Shown in pieces: positions 25,816-33,959 of a DNA stretch of 64,000 nt. Position 1 is the first letter of the stretch, and each line of letters starts with the position of its first letter. Source of the DNA: CAG-632 sp963626805 (lineage in GTDB: Bacteria > Bacillota > Clostridia > Lachnospirales > Lachnospiraceae); NCBI GenBank assembly GCA_963626805.1, contig CAVFXS010000039.1, positions 1 through 64,000 on the forward strand, written 5' to 3'. Made by a program: the position numbers and the translations under genes. The notes under the pieces are model-generated. The model was not told the origin of the DNA. It made no database searches and was given only the letters and a program-made list of their open reading frames with translations.

Positions 25816-27495
25816 TTATTTCTCCAGATCTTCCTCTGAGAAACAGGTCTCAATCGGCTTACCCGGTGCTACCATCGGCCATACCTTATCATCTTCATTG
25901 ATGATACAGTCGATCACTACCGGTCTGCCTGCCTGCTTTGCCTTCTTAAATGCTTCTTCAAACTCCTCAATGGTCGTTACACGACAACCGATCGCTCCCA
26001 TAGCCTCTGCAAGCTTTGCAAAGTCTACATTATCATTTAAGATTGTATTCGAATACCGCTTGTCATAGAACAGGGTCTGCCACTGACGAACCATTCCAAG
26101 TACATGGTTATTGATTACGATTTCAATGATCGGAATGTTATATCTGGCTGCGGTTGCAATCTCATTCATATTCATACGGAAGCATCCGTCACCTGCAATA
26201 TTAACAACCGTTTCATCCGGTCTTGCAAGCTTCGCACCCAGCGATGCGCCCAGACCATATCCCATGGTTCCAAGACCACCGGATGTCAGGAGCTGATGCG
26301 GTCTCTTGTACTTATAATACTGTGCTGCCCACATCTGATGCTGACCTACCTCTGTCACAACCGTCGCCTCACCATCGGTCAGCTCATAAAGCTTTTCAAT
26401 GATCTCCGGTCCGGTCAGAACACCCTTATCATAGGTCAGCGGATATTTCTCCTTCAGGTCACGGATCTCAGCCATCCATTCCGGCTTCTCGGATGCATCC
26501 ACCTGATCAATCAGCTTCTGCAGGATTACCTTTGCATCACCGATAATCGCTTCATCTACTTCGATATTCTTATTAATCTCTGCCTGATCCACATCGATGT
26601 GAATGATCTTGGCATTCTCTGCGAACTTGCTTGCATTACCGATTACACGGTCTGAGAATCTGGCACCAACAACGACCAGAAGATCCGCATCTGATAATCC
26701 AAAGTTCGATGCTTTGGTACCGTGCATACCGATCATACCGGTATAACGGTCTTCGGTGCCCTCGATTGCGCCCTTGCCCATCAGGGTATCACAAACGGCT
26801 GCGTCAATCTTATCTGAAAAAGCTCTTAATTCCTGCTCTGCATCAGCGATTACCACACCGCCGCCTGCCATAATGAACGGCTTCTTGGAACGATTGATCA
26901 TATCAACCGCATGCTTTACCGCCGTTTCATCAATCGTATCGGTGACCCGTTCGATCTCTGCCGGCTTCTTCGGCTCGTAATCTGCCAGATTGGCAGTTAC
27001 ATCCTTGGTAATATCAACTAAAACAGGACCCGGTCTTCCGCTCTTTGCAATCTTAAATGCCCGACGGATCGTATCTGCCAGCTCATGTACATTCTTTACG
27101 ATAAAGCTGTACTTTGTGATCGGCATAACCACGCCTGCAATATCAACCTCCTGGAAGCTGTCCTTACCCAGTAAGGTAACACCTACATTGGCAGTAATTG
27201 CGACTACCGGTACAGAATCCATATATGCGGTTGCGATACCGGTAACCAGATTGGTCGCTCCCGGTCCGCTGGTTGCCATACAGACACCTACCTTACCGGT
27301 TGCTCTGGCATATCCATCTGCTGCATGGGCTGCACCCTGCTCATGGGATGTCAGCACATGTTTGATCTCTCCCTGATGCTTATATAATTCGTCATAAATA
27401 TTCAGGATACAGCCGCCCGGATACCCGAATACGGTATCAACGCCCTGTTCCTTCAAACATTCAATTACAATTTCAGAACCTGTTAATTGCTTCAT
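25816..27495 (-). CDS. ilvB: acetolactate synthase, large subunit
   Basis: Thiamine-diphosphate enzyme making 2-acetolactate or 2-aceto-2-hydroxybutyrate for valine, leucine and isoleucine. Domains are PYR (with DTVFGYPGGCILNIYDEL and the catalytic Glu in LTSHEQGAAHAADGYARA), the FAD-type middle domain, and PP (GDGCFRMNMNEIATAARYN). I use ATG 27495, with GGAG about 10 nt upstream, giving 559 residues; the frame to 27540 would overlap ilvD. The small regulatory subunit gene ilvN is not beside it, and ilvC is also absent from the window. Confidence 0.95.
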   Translation of the reverse strand: MKQLTGSEIVIECLKEQGVDTVFGYPGGCILNIYDELYKHQGEIKHVLTSHEQGAAHAADGYARATGKVGVCMATSGPGATNLVTGIATAYMDSVPVVAITANVGVTLLGKDSFQEVDIAGVVMPITKYSFIVKNVHELADTIRRAFKIAKSGRPGPVLVDITKDVTANLADYEPKKPAEIERVTDTIDETAVKHAVDMINRSKKPFIMAGGGVVIADAEQELRAFSDKIDAAVCDTLMGKGAIEGTEDRYTGMIGMHGTKASNFGLSDADLLVVVGARFSDRVIGNASKFAENAKIIHIDVDQAEINKNIEVDEAIIGDAKVILQKLIDQVDASEKPEWMAEIRDLKEKYPLTYDKGVLTGPEIIEKLYELTDGEATVVTEVGQHQMWAAQYYKYKRPHQLLTSGGLGTMGYGLGASLGAKLARPDETVVNIAGDGCFRMNMNEIATAARYNIPIIEIVINNHVLGMVRQWQTLFYDKRYSNTILNDNVDFAKLAEAMGAIGCRVTTIEEFEEAFKKAKQAGRPVVIDCIINEDDKVWPMVAPGKPIETCFSEEDLEK

Positions 27496-27508
27496 TCTCT
27501 TCCTCTCC

Positions 27509-29182
27509 TTACTTCTTCCCCGGAATTTCCAAGATTGCACCCCGATTACCGGATGTTACCATCGCTGCATATCTTGCCAGATAACCGGTGGTTACCTTCG
27601 GCTCTCTCGGCTGCCACTGCTCTTTACGCTTTGCCAGCTCTTCATCGGATACTCTCACATTCAATGACAGGTTATCAATATCGATATCAATGATATCTCC
27701 CTCCTGTACCAGTGCGATCGGACCGCCGACTGCTGCTTCCGGCGATACATGACCGATGGAAGCTCCGCGGCTGGCTCCCGAGAACCGTCCGTCTGTGATC
27801 AATGCTACAGACGAGCCAAGACCCATACCTGCAATTGCGGATGTCGGATTCAACATCTCACGCATACCAGGTCCACCCTTCGGACCCTCATAACGGATAA
27901 CGACTACGTCACCCTCTACGATCTTGCCGCCCTTGATCGCAGCAATTGCGTCCTCTTCACATTCAAAGACTCTGGCCGGACCGGAATGCTTCATCATTTC
28001 CGGAACAACCGCAGAACGCTTTACAACGCTGCCGTCCGGTGCCAGATTACCCTTTAACACTGCCAGACCGCCTGTTTTACTATATGGATGATCAACCGGT
28101 CTGATAACCTCAGGATTCCGGTTTACACAGCCTGCGATATTTTCCCCGACTGTTTTACCGGTTACCGTCATACAGTCTGTATGAAGCAGCCCCAGCTTAT
28201 TGATCTCATTCATAACCGCATATACACCACCGGCTTCATTCAGATCCTCCATATAGGTAGGACCGGCAGGTGCCAGATGACACAGGTTCGGTGTCTTTGC
28301 ACTGATCTCATTTGCAAAGGAAATATCAAAGTCAAATCCGATCTCATGTGCGATTGCCGGCAGATGCAGCATACTGTTTGTAGAGCATCCCAGTGCCATA
28401 TCGATCGTCAGTGCGTTTAAGATCGCATCCTTTGTCATAATATCTCTTGGACGGATATTCTTACGGTACATATCCATAACTGCCATACCTGCATGCTTTG
28501 CAAGCTTGATTCTCTCTGAATATACAGCCGGAATCGTTCCGTTTCCGCGAAGTCCCATGCCGAGAACCTCTGTCAGGCAGTTCATGGAATTGGCTGTATA
28601 CATACCCGAGCAGGAACCACAGGTCGGGCATACTTTATTCTCAAATTCTTCTACATCTTCTTCCGTCATTGTACCGGCTGCATAAGCTCCGACTGCCTCG
28701 AACATAGAAGAAAGACTTCTCTTCTGTCCGTGTACATGACCGGCTAACATCGGGCCGCCGCTGACAAATACGGTCGGAACATTGATTCTGGCTGCTGCCA
28801 TTAAAAGTCCCGGTACATTCTTATCACAGTTCGGAATCATAACCAGGGCATCAAACTGATGTGCCAGTGCCATACATTCCGTAGAATCTGCGATCAGATC
28901 TCTGGTAACCAGAGAATACTTCATGCCGATGTGTCCCATTGCAATACCGTCACAGACTGCAATTGCCGGGAACATGATCGGTGTTCCGCCTGCCATTGCG
29001 ACACCAAGCTTCACTGCCTGTGCGATTTTATCCAGATTCATATGTCCCGGTACGATCTCGTTATAGGAGCATACGATACCCACCAACGGACGTTCCATTT
29101 CTTCTTTTGTCATACCCAGTGCATTGAACAGGGACCGATGTGGTGCCTGCTGCATGCCTGTCTTTACTGCATCACTTTTCAT
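27509..29182 (-). CDS. ilvD: dihydroxy-acid dehydratase
   Basis: Iron-sulfur dehydratase converting dihydroxy acids to the 2-keto acids of branched-chain synthesis. The 557-residue sequence has the cluster cysteines in MIPNCDKNVPGLLMAA and CPTCGSCSGMYTANSMNC, followed by ALGCSTNSMLHLPAI and C-terminal GLGSSVALITDGRFSGASRG. AAGGAG lies 8 nt before the ATG. It lies 76 nt after leuB and 13 nt before ilvB in the same operon. Confidence 0.97.
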   Translation of the reverse strand: MKSDAVKTGMQQAPHRSLFNALGMTKEEMERPLVGIVCSYNEIVPGHMNLDKIAQAVKLGVAMAGGTPIMFPAIAVCDGIAMGHIGMKYSLVTRDLIADSTECMALAHQFDALVMIPNCDKNVPGLLMAAARINVPTVFVSGGPMLAGHVHGQKRSLSSMFEAVGAYAAGTMTEEDVEEFENKVCPTCGSCSGMYTANSMNCLTEVLGMGLRGNGTIPAVYSERIKLAKHAGMAVMDMYRKNIRPRDIMTKDAILNALTIDMALGCSTNSMLHLPAIAHEIGFDFDISFANEISAKTPNLCHLAPAGPTYMEDLNEAGGVYAVMNEINKLGLLHTDCMTVTGKTVGENIAGCVNRNPEVIRPVDHPYSKTGGLAVLKGNLAPDGSVVKRSAVVPEMMKHSGPARVFECEEDAIAAIKGGKIVEGDVVVIRYEGPKGGPGMREMLNPTSAIAGMGLGSSVALITDGRFSGASRGASIGHVSPEAAVGGPIALVQEGDIIDIDIDNLSLNVRVSDEELAKRKEQWQPREPKVTTGYLARYAAMVTSGNRGAILEIPGKK

Positions 29183-29258
29183 TTCTATTCTCCTTTATTG
29201 ACTCCAGCCCGGATATCCCCCGGACATCCGCTACATACTGCTATCTTTCTATACTCTG

Positions 29259-30341
29259 TTATAATCGCTGGCAGATCAGGTCGCCCATTTCTGAACAGCT
29301 TACCAATGTCATACCATCATCCATAATATCACAGGTACGATAATTCTCCTGTAAGACCTTCTTGATAGCCGCTTCAATGCTGTCCGCTTCTTTATCCATG
29401 TCAAAGGAGAAACGAAGTATCATAGCTGCTGACAGGATCGTCGCAATCGGATTCGCCTTATTCTGTCCTGCGATATCCGGTGCTGAGCCTCCGCTTGGTT
29501 CATACATACCGAACTTGGTCTCGTTTAAGCTGGCCGAAGCTAGCATTCCGATAGATCCGGTTACCATAGAAGCCTCATCTGATAAAATGTCACCAAACAT
29601 ATTCTCAGTCAGGATTACATCGAACTGTGCCGGATCCTTAACCAGCTGCATTGCGCAGTTGTCAACCAGCATATGCTCTAATGTAACTTCCGGATAATCC
29701 TTTGCAACTTCCTCGACGACCTTTCTCCATAATCTGGATGAATCCAGTACGTTCGCCTTATCCACACTGGTTACCTTCTTCCGGCGCTTCATGGCAATAT
29801 CAAAGCCCTTAATTGCAATTCGTCTGATCTCATTCTCATCATAGGTCAGCTCGTCATATGCCTTCAGGACACCGTTTTCTTCTACTGTCTTACGTTCACC
29901 GAAGTATAATCCACCCGTCAGCTCACGCATGATCATCATATCAAAGCCCTTGTCCGAAATTTCTTCCTTCAACGGGCATGCACCCTTTAACTCCGGATAT
30001 AACACTGCCGGACGAAGATTCGCAAACAGATTCAATGCCTTACGGATCTTCAACAGACCGGCCTCCGGTCTTAAATGCGGAGGAAGCTTATACCATGGCG
30101 AGGTGGTTGTATTTCCTCCAATGGAGCCTAGTAAAACTGCATCCGAAGCTTTTGCGATCTCGATTGCCTCATCTGTAAGCGGTACTCCATAAGCATCAAT
30201 GGAACATCCACCCATCAGAATCTGCTGATAGTTAAATGTATGTCCATACTTTTCACCAACTGTATCCAATACTTTCATAGCCTGCGAGACGACTTCCGGT
30301 CCGATACCGTCGCCCTTAATAACTGCTATATTTACGTTCAT
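29259..30341 (-). CDS. leuB: 3-isopropylmalate dehydrogenase
   Basis: NAD-dependent decarboxylating dehydrogenase of leucine synthesis, 360 residues as usual. It shows the N terminus VIKGDGIGPEVVSQAMKVL, the arginine-rich substrate loop RPEAGLLKIRKALNLFANLR, MIMRELTGGLYFGERKTV, and the metal-site helix ILTENMFGDILSDEASMVTG. AGGAAGG lies 8-9 nt before the ATG. It follows the histidine phosphatase gene by 63 nt in the operon. Confidence 0.97.
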   Translation of the reverse strand: MNVNIAVIKGDGIGPEVVSQAMKVLDTVGEKYGHTFNYQQILMGGCSIDAYGVPLTDEAIEIAKASDAVLLGSIGGNTTTSPWYKLPPHLRPEAGLLKIRKALNLFANLRPAVLYPELKGACPLKEEISDKGFDMMIMRELTGGLYFGERKTVEENGVLKAYDELTYDENEIRRIAIKGFDIAMKRRKKVTSVDKANVLDSSRLWRKVVEEVAKDYPEVTLEHMLVDNCAMQLVKDPAQFDVILTENMFGDILSDEASMVTGSIGMLASASLNETKFGMYEPSGGSAPDIAGQNKANPIATILSAAMILRFSFDMDKEADSIEAAIKKVLQENYRTCDIMDDGMTLVSCSEMGDLICQRL

Positions 30342-30404
30342 GTCTCAACTTCCTTCCTGTTCCTTATAGCGGGTATAAAAACTTTATCCTATATCATAAA
30401 TCAT

Positions 30405-31001
30405 TTATGTCGATTTTTCAATGTTTAAATCATTTCGGAAGCATTCTTCCATGTTTATAAGCCGCTCTCCATCATACTGAAATCGGACAATCCATGGCTT
30501 AAACTCCATGATCCGGAGAAACTCTTCGTATCCGTAATCCGGTTTATAATAGTGAATGATCGTACTCAGTGCTGTCCCATGAGTTCCGATCACAATGGTT
30601 TCATCCGGATGCTCTGCTACCAGCTCCCGGAGCTTCCGGAGATTCCGCGTCTGTACCTCCTGCAGGGTCTCACAGGTCTCATACCGATATGTGAAATCCT
30701 CCCAGGCTCTCTGACTGATCGAGTAGTACGCTTCTCCCTTTGCGAGCAGTGTCCACTCCCGGAATTCCTCCTTCTCCTCGACCGGAAGACCGGCGGCTTC
30801 TGCGATCGGTCGGACCGTATCTGTGGCCCGTCTGAAATTGCTGGCATATACATGGGTCAGCTGACCGATCAGCCCCTGTTTTACCATATAATCTCTTGCC
30901 AGATACCGGTCCTGCACTCCCTCCGCTGTCAGAGGGCGGTCCTTATCTATGGGATTTGAGTAATCCGTCTGTGCATGACGGACAAAATATACCGTTGTCA
31001 T
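30405..31001 (-). CDS. histidine phosphatase family protein in the leu/ser operon
   Basis: Cytoplasmic phosphomonoesterase-type protein of the histidine phosphatase (phosphoglycerate mutase-like) superfamily, 198 residues. The phosphohistidine motif is YFVRHAQTDYSN, with the paired arginine in SNFRRATDTVRP, an acidic residue region EEFREWTLL and the second histidine in IGTHGTALSTII. I start at ATG 31001 with GGAGAG just upstream; the ORF to 31085 has no support. It lies between leuD and leuB and is cotranscribed with serC and serA, while no serB is present. A role as metal-independent phosphoserine phosphatase is an attractive inference, but the substrate residues do not settle it. Confidence 0.85.
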   Translation of the reverse strand: MTTVYFVRHAQTDYSNPIDKDRPLTAEGVQDRYLARDYMVKQGLIGQLTHVYASNFRRATDTVRPIAEAAGLPVEEKEEFREWTLLAKGEAYYSISQRAWEDFTYRYETCETLQEVQTRNLRKLRELVAEHPDETIVIGTHGTALSTIIHYYKPDYGYEEFLRIMEFKPWIVRFQYDGERLINMEECFRNDLNIEKST

Positions 31002-31042
31002 ATGTTCTCTCCATATACTTTTATACGCACAAAGGCCTCCAC

Positions 31043-31068
31043 AAAAAGCACAGGAAATCTTCCTGCAC
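31043..31068 (-). terminator. possible partial terminator after leuD
   Basis: On the minus strand CAGGAA and TTCCTG form a 3-nt-loop hairpin (31051-31065), extendable by wobble pairs, followed by a run of five T. It lies between leuD and the histidine phosphatase gene and could lower expression of the downstream genes. Confidence 0.4.
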
Positions 31069-31096
31069 CTTCTGTGAAAGCCCATGAACGGTCTGC

Positions 31097-31585
31097 TTAT
31101 TTATGACTGTTAATATAATTTACAAGACCCTCTGCCTTGATGATCTCCTGCATAAATGGCGGGAATGCCTGCCCCTTATACTCGGTTCCCTTTGTACGAT
31201 CATAGATCATACCGCTGTCAAAATCGATCTCTACTTCATCACCTGCTTCGATTTCCTCTGCCGCTTCCTTACACTCAATGATCGGAAGTCCGATATTAAT
31301 CGCATTTCGATAGAAAATTCTTGCAAAGGTCTCTGCGATTACACAGCTGATACCGGAAGCCTTAATTGCGATCGGTGCATGCTCTCTGGAAGAACCACAT
31401 CCGAAGTTCTTCTGTGCTACCATGATATCGCCCGGCTTTACCCGTTTTACGAAGTCCGGATCAATATCCTCCATACAGTTCTTAGCCAGCTCTGCCGGGT
31501 CAGAAGAATTCAGATATCTTGCCGGAATAATAACATCCGTATCTACATTGTCTCCATATTTATGTACAATTCCATGTGCTTTCAT
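31097..31585 (-). CDS. leuD: 3-isopropylmalate dehydratase, small subunit
   Basis: Swivel-domain subunit of isopropylmalate isomerase, 162 residues, of the short archaeal/clostridial class. Typical segments are NVDTDVIIPARYLN and GCGSSREHAPIAIKASGI, followed by RIFYRNAINIGLP. It works with LeuC, which starts 19 nt upstream. AGGGAGG lies about 10 nt before the ATG. Confidence 0.96.
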   Translation of the reverse strand: MKAHGIVHKYGDNVDTDVIIPARYLNSSDPAELAKNCMEDIDPDFVKRVKPGDIMVAQKNFGCGSSREHAPIAIKASGISCVIAETFARIFYRNAINIGLPIIECKEAAEEIEAGDEVEIDFDSGMIYDRTKGTEYKGQAFPPFMQEIIKAEGLVNYINSHK

Positions 31586-31604
31586 ATTCTGTATTCCTCC
31601 CTGA

Positions 31605-32870
31605 TTATTTCATTACTTCTGCCGGTCCTGAGATCTTACCGGTAATAGCGGATGCCGCTGCAACTGCAGGGGAAGCCAGATATACCTCAGATTCTACATG
31701 ACCCATACGTCCTACAAAGTTACGATTGGTGGTAGCGACTGCACGCTCTCCGGCAGCCAGAATACCCATATGTCCGCCCAGACACGGCCCACAGGTCGGT
31801 GTGCTGACAATTGCTCCCGACTCGATAAAGGTCTTTAATAAGCCTTCCTCCATTGCCTGAAGGTAGATTGCCTGTGTAGCCGGAATGATGATAACACGAA
31901 GACCCTTTGCAACCTTACGTCCCTTCATGATCTCTGCTGCGATCCGGAGATCTGAAATGTGGCCGTTTGTGCAGGAACCGATCACGACCTGATCGATCTT
32001 TACATCACCAACCTCATCGATGGTTCTTGTATTCTCCGGCAAATGTGGGAATGCAACAGTCGGTTTTAACTGTGACAGGTCGATCGTATATGTCTCGTCA
32101 TATTCTGCGTCTTCATCTGCCTCATATACCGTATATTCCTTTGTGGAATGTTCCTTCATGTATGCAATGGTCTCATCATCCACAGGGAAGATACCGTTCT
32201 TACCACCGGCCTCGATCGCCATGTTTGCCATGGTAAAACGGTCATCCATGGACAGGTACTGAATACCGTCGCCAACAAACTCCATAGACTTGTAAAGTGC
32301 ACCGTCTACTCCGATCATGCCAATGATATGAAGGATAATATCCTTACCGCTGATCCACTCTGCCGGCTTTCCGGTCAATACGAATTTAATCGCAGACGGT
32401 ACCTTAAACCATGCCTTACCGGTTGCCATACCGGCAGCCATATCGGTACTGCCGACACCGGTAGAGAATGCACCCAATGCACCATAGGTGCAGGTATGGG
32501 AGTCAGCTCCGATCACTGCATTTCCTGCAACCACCAGACCTTTTTCCGGAAGCAGTGCATGTTCGATTCCTACCTCACCGACATCAAAGAAATTGGTAAT
32601 ATTATGCTCTGCTGCATACTGTCTTACACATTTGCAGTGTTCGGCACTCTTGATGTCCTTATTCGGAGTAAAGTGATCCAGAACCATTGCAATCTTATCT
32701 TTATCGAATACTTCCTGATTATTGAACTTCTCCATCTCATGAATTGCTACCGGAGTGGTAACATCATTTCCAAGTACCATGTCTAACTTTGCTTCTATTA
32801 ACTGACCGGCTTCTACCTTATCAAGACCGGCATGTGCAGCTAATATTTTCTGCGTCATAGTCATACCCAT
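31605..32870 (-). CDS. leuC: 3-isopropylmalate dehydratase, large subunit
   Basis: Catalytic iron-sulfur subunit of isopropylmalate isomerase, 421 residues, of the homoaconitase-like archaeal/clostridial class that pairs with a short LeuD. The cluster cysteines lie in VVIGSCTNGHISDL and STPTCGPCLGGHMG. Substrate residues lie in GADSHTCTYGALGAFSTG. I use ATG 32870 because AAGGAGG lies 9 nt upstream; in-frame starts at 32894 and 32879 lie too close to, or before, that site. It is the first gene of the nine-gene operon and is divergent from a LysR-type regulator. Confidence 0.95.
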   Translation of the reverse strand: MGMTMTQKILAAHAGLDKVEAGQLIEAKLDMVLGNDVTTPVAIHEMEKFNNQEVFDKDKIAMVLDHFTPNKDIKSAEHCKCVRQYAAEHNITNFFDVGEVGIEHALLPEKGLVVAGNAVIGADSHTCTYGALGAFSTGVGSTDMAAGMATGKAWFKVPSAIKFVLTGKPAEWISGKDIILHIIGMIGVDGALYKSMEFVGDGIQYLSMDDRFTMANMAIEAGGKNGIFPVDDETIAYMKEHSTKEYTVYEADEDAEYDETYTIDLSQLKPTVAFPHLPENTRTIDEVGDVKIDQVVIGSCTNGHISDLRIAAEIMKGRKVAKGLRVIIIPATQAIYLQAMEEGLLKTFIESGAIVSTPTCGPCLGGHMGILAAGERAVATTNRNFVGRMGHVESEVYLASPAVAAASAITGKISGPAEVMK

Positions 32871-32904
32871 TGTTATCATCCTCCTTATTTTCATCTAATG
32901 ACTA

Positions 32905-32934
32905 TTGCTATCGTACCATAGCTTTTGTTATAAT
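32905..32934 (+). promoter_or_regulatory. promoter of the LysR gene, overlapping the leuC promoter
   Basis: TTGCTA (32905-32910), an 18-nt spacer and a perfect TATAAT (32929-32934) drive the plus-strand LysR gene. On the minus strand a weaker leuC -10 element, TACGAT (32910-32915), lies within the same segment, so the two promoters overlap and could interfere. Confidence 0.6.
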
Positions 32935-32958
32935 TGAAATACATAATAATAATATTTA

Positions 32959-32977
32959 ATATAACTTTAAGTTATAT
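32959..32977. promoter_or_regulatory. 19-bp palindrome, likely LysR operator
   Basis: ATATAACTT and AAGTTATAT form a perfect 9-bp inverted repeat about one base, inside the divergent leuC-lysR region. Its centre falls about 65 nt before the inferred leuC transcription start, the classical recognition site for LysR-type activators. It also lies just downstream of the lysR start, where binding would repress. Confidence 0.7.
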
Positions 32978-33018
32978 CCTGTTTGTAAACAGACGTTCCA
33001 TTTAGAAAGGAGCACCCT

Positions 33019-33924
33019 ATGAATCAGAATCTGAATTACTATAAAGCCTTTTATATGGTGGCAAAATATAAAAATATCTCCAAGGCTGCAGATGCCCTCT
33101 TTATCAGCCAGCCGGCTATCAGTAAATCCCTGTCCCGTCTGGAAGAAAATCTGGGCTGTATCCTGTTTTCCAGAACTTCCCGCGGTGTTTCCCTGACTGC
33201 AGACGGTGAGATCCTGTATGAACGGATCCGGGAAGCCTTCGCTGCCATCGAAGCCGGTGAAGAAGAGCTGCGCCATCGGACAGAGCTTGGAATCGGCCAG
33301 CTGCGGATCGGTGTCAGCACGACCCTGTGCAAATATATTCTCCTTCCGTACCTGCAGAACTTTATCCAGCAGCATCCGCATATCCGCATTACGATCGAGT
33401 GCCAGTCCACCCTACATACGGTAGAATTACTGGAAAGCGGTCAGATCGATATCGGCCTGATCGGTGCCCCGAAGCATCATGGTACGCTTACCTTTCTGCC
33501 CCTGAAGAAGATCCAGGATACCTTTGTCGCTACCCAGTCTTATCTGGATAACCTCTCCATCCGGGAGCATGCAGATTCCGATCTGTTCCTTTCTGCTACC
33601 CTGATGCTGCTTGACGAGGAGAATATCACTCGCCAGTATATCAATGACTATTTCTACCGGAACCAGATCAAAACAAATCAGATTCTGGAGGTCAGCTCCA
33701 TGGATCTGCTGATTGAATTTGCCAAGATCGGAATCGGGGCCGCCTGTGTTATCCGTGAATTTGTCAAACAGGAACTGACCGATGGTGCTCTGATCGAGCT
33801 TCCCATGACAGAACCAATTGAGAGCCGCAGCATTGGATTTGCTTATTCCAATTCCCACGAGCTCTCAAAATCAGCACATACGTTTTTAAATTCTGTTTTT
33901 CCATATCAGGATCCATCGTTCTGA
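33019..33924 (+). CDS. LysR family transcriptional regulator
   Basis: DNA-binding regulator of 301 residues. The winged helix-turn-helix is at the N terminus (NISKAADALFISQPAISKSL, then SRLEENLGCILFSRTSRGV). The effector-binding domain follows (about 90-300; GIGQLRIGVSTTLCKYILL and later GIGAACVIREFV). AAAGGAG lies 6 nt before the ATG. It is divergent from leuC with one palindrome between them, so it probably activates the leucine-isoleucine-serine operon, perhaps with isopropylmalate or a related signal. The effector is inferred. Confidence 0.93.
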   Translation: MNQNLNYYKAFYMVAKYKNISKAADALFISQPAISKSLSRLEENLGCILFSRTSRGVSLTADGEILYERIREAFAAIEAGEEELRHRTELGIGQLRIGVSTTLCKYILLPYLQNFIQQHPHIRITIECQSTLHTVELLESGQIDIGLIGAPKHHGTLTFLPLKKIQDTFVATQSYLDNLSIREHADSDLFLSATLMLLDEENITRQYINDYFYRNQIKTNQILEVSSMDLLIEFAKIGIGAACVIREFVKQELTDGALIELPMTEPIESRSIGFAYSNSHELSKSAHTFLNSVFPYQDPSF

Positions 33925-33943
33925 CATCCTGATATATACTTTT
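33903..33943 (+). terminator. likely terminator of the LysR gene
   Basis: ATATCAGGAT (33903-33912) pairs perfectly with ATCCTGATAT (33926-33935) and is followed by ATACTTTT. The hairpin begins inside the last codons of the gene, so termination is plausible but the T-run is short. Confidence 0.55.
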
Positions 33944-33959
33944 CGCTTCCGACCTCTCA

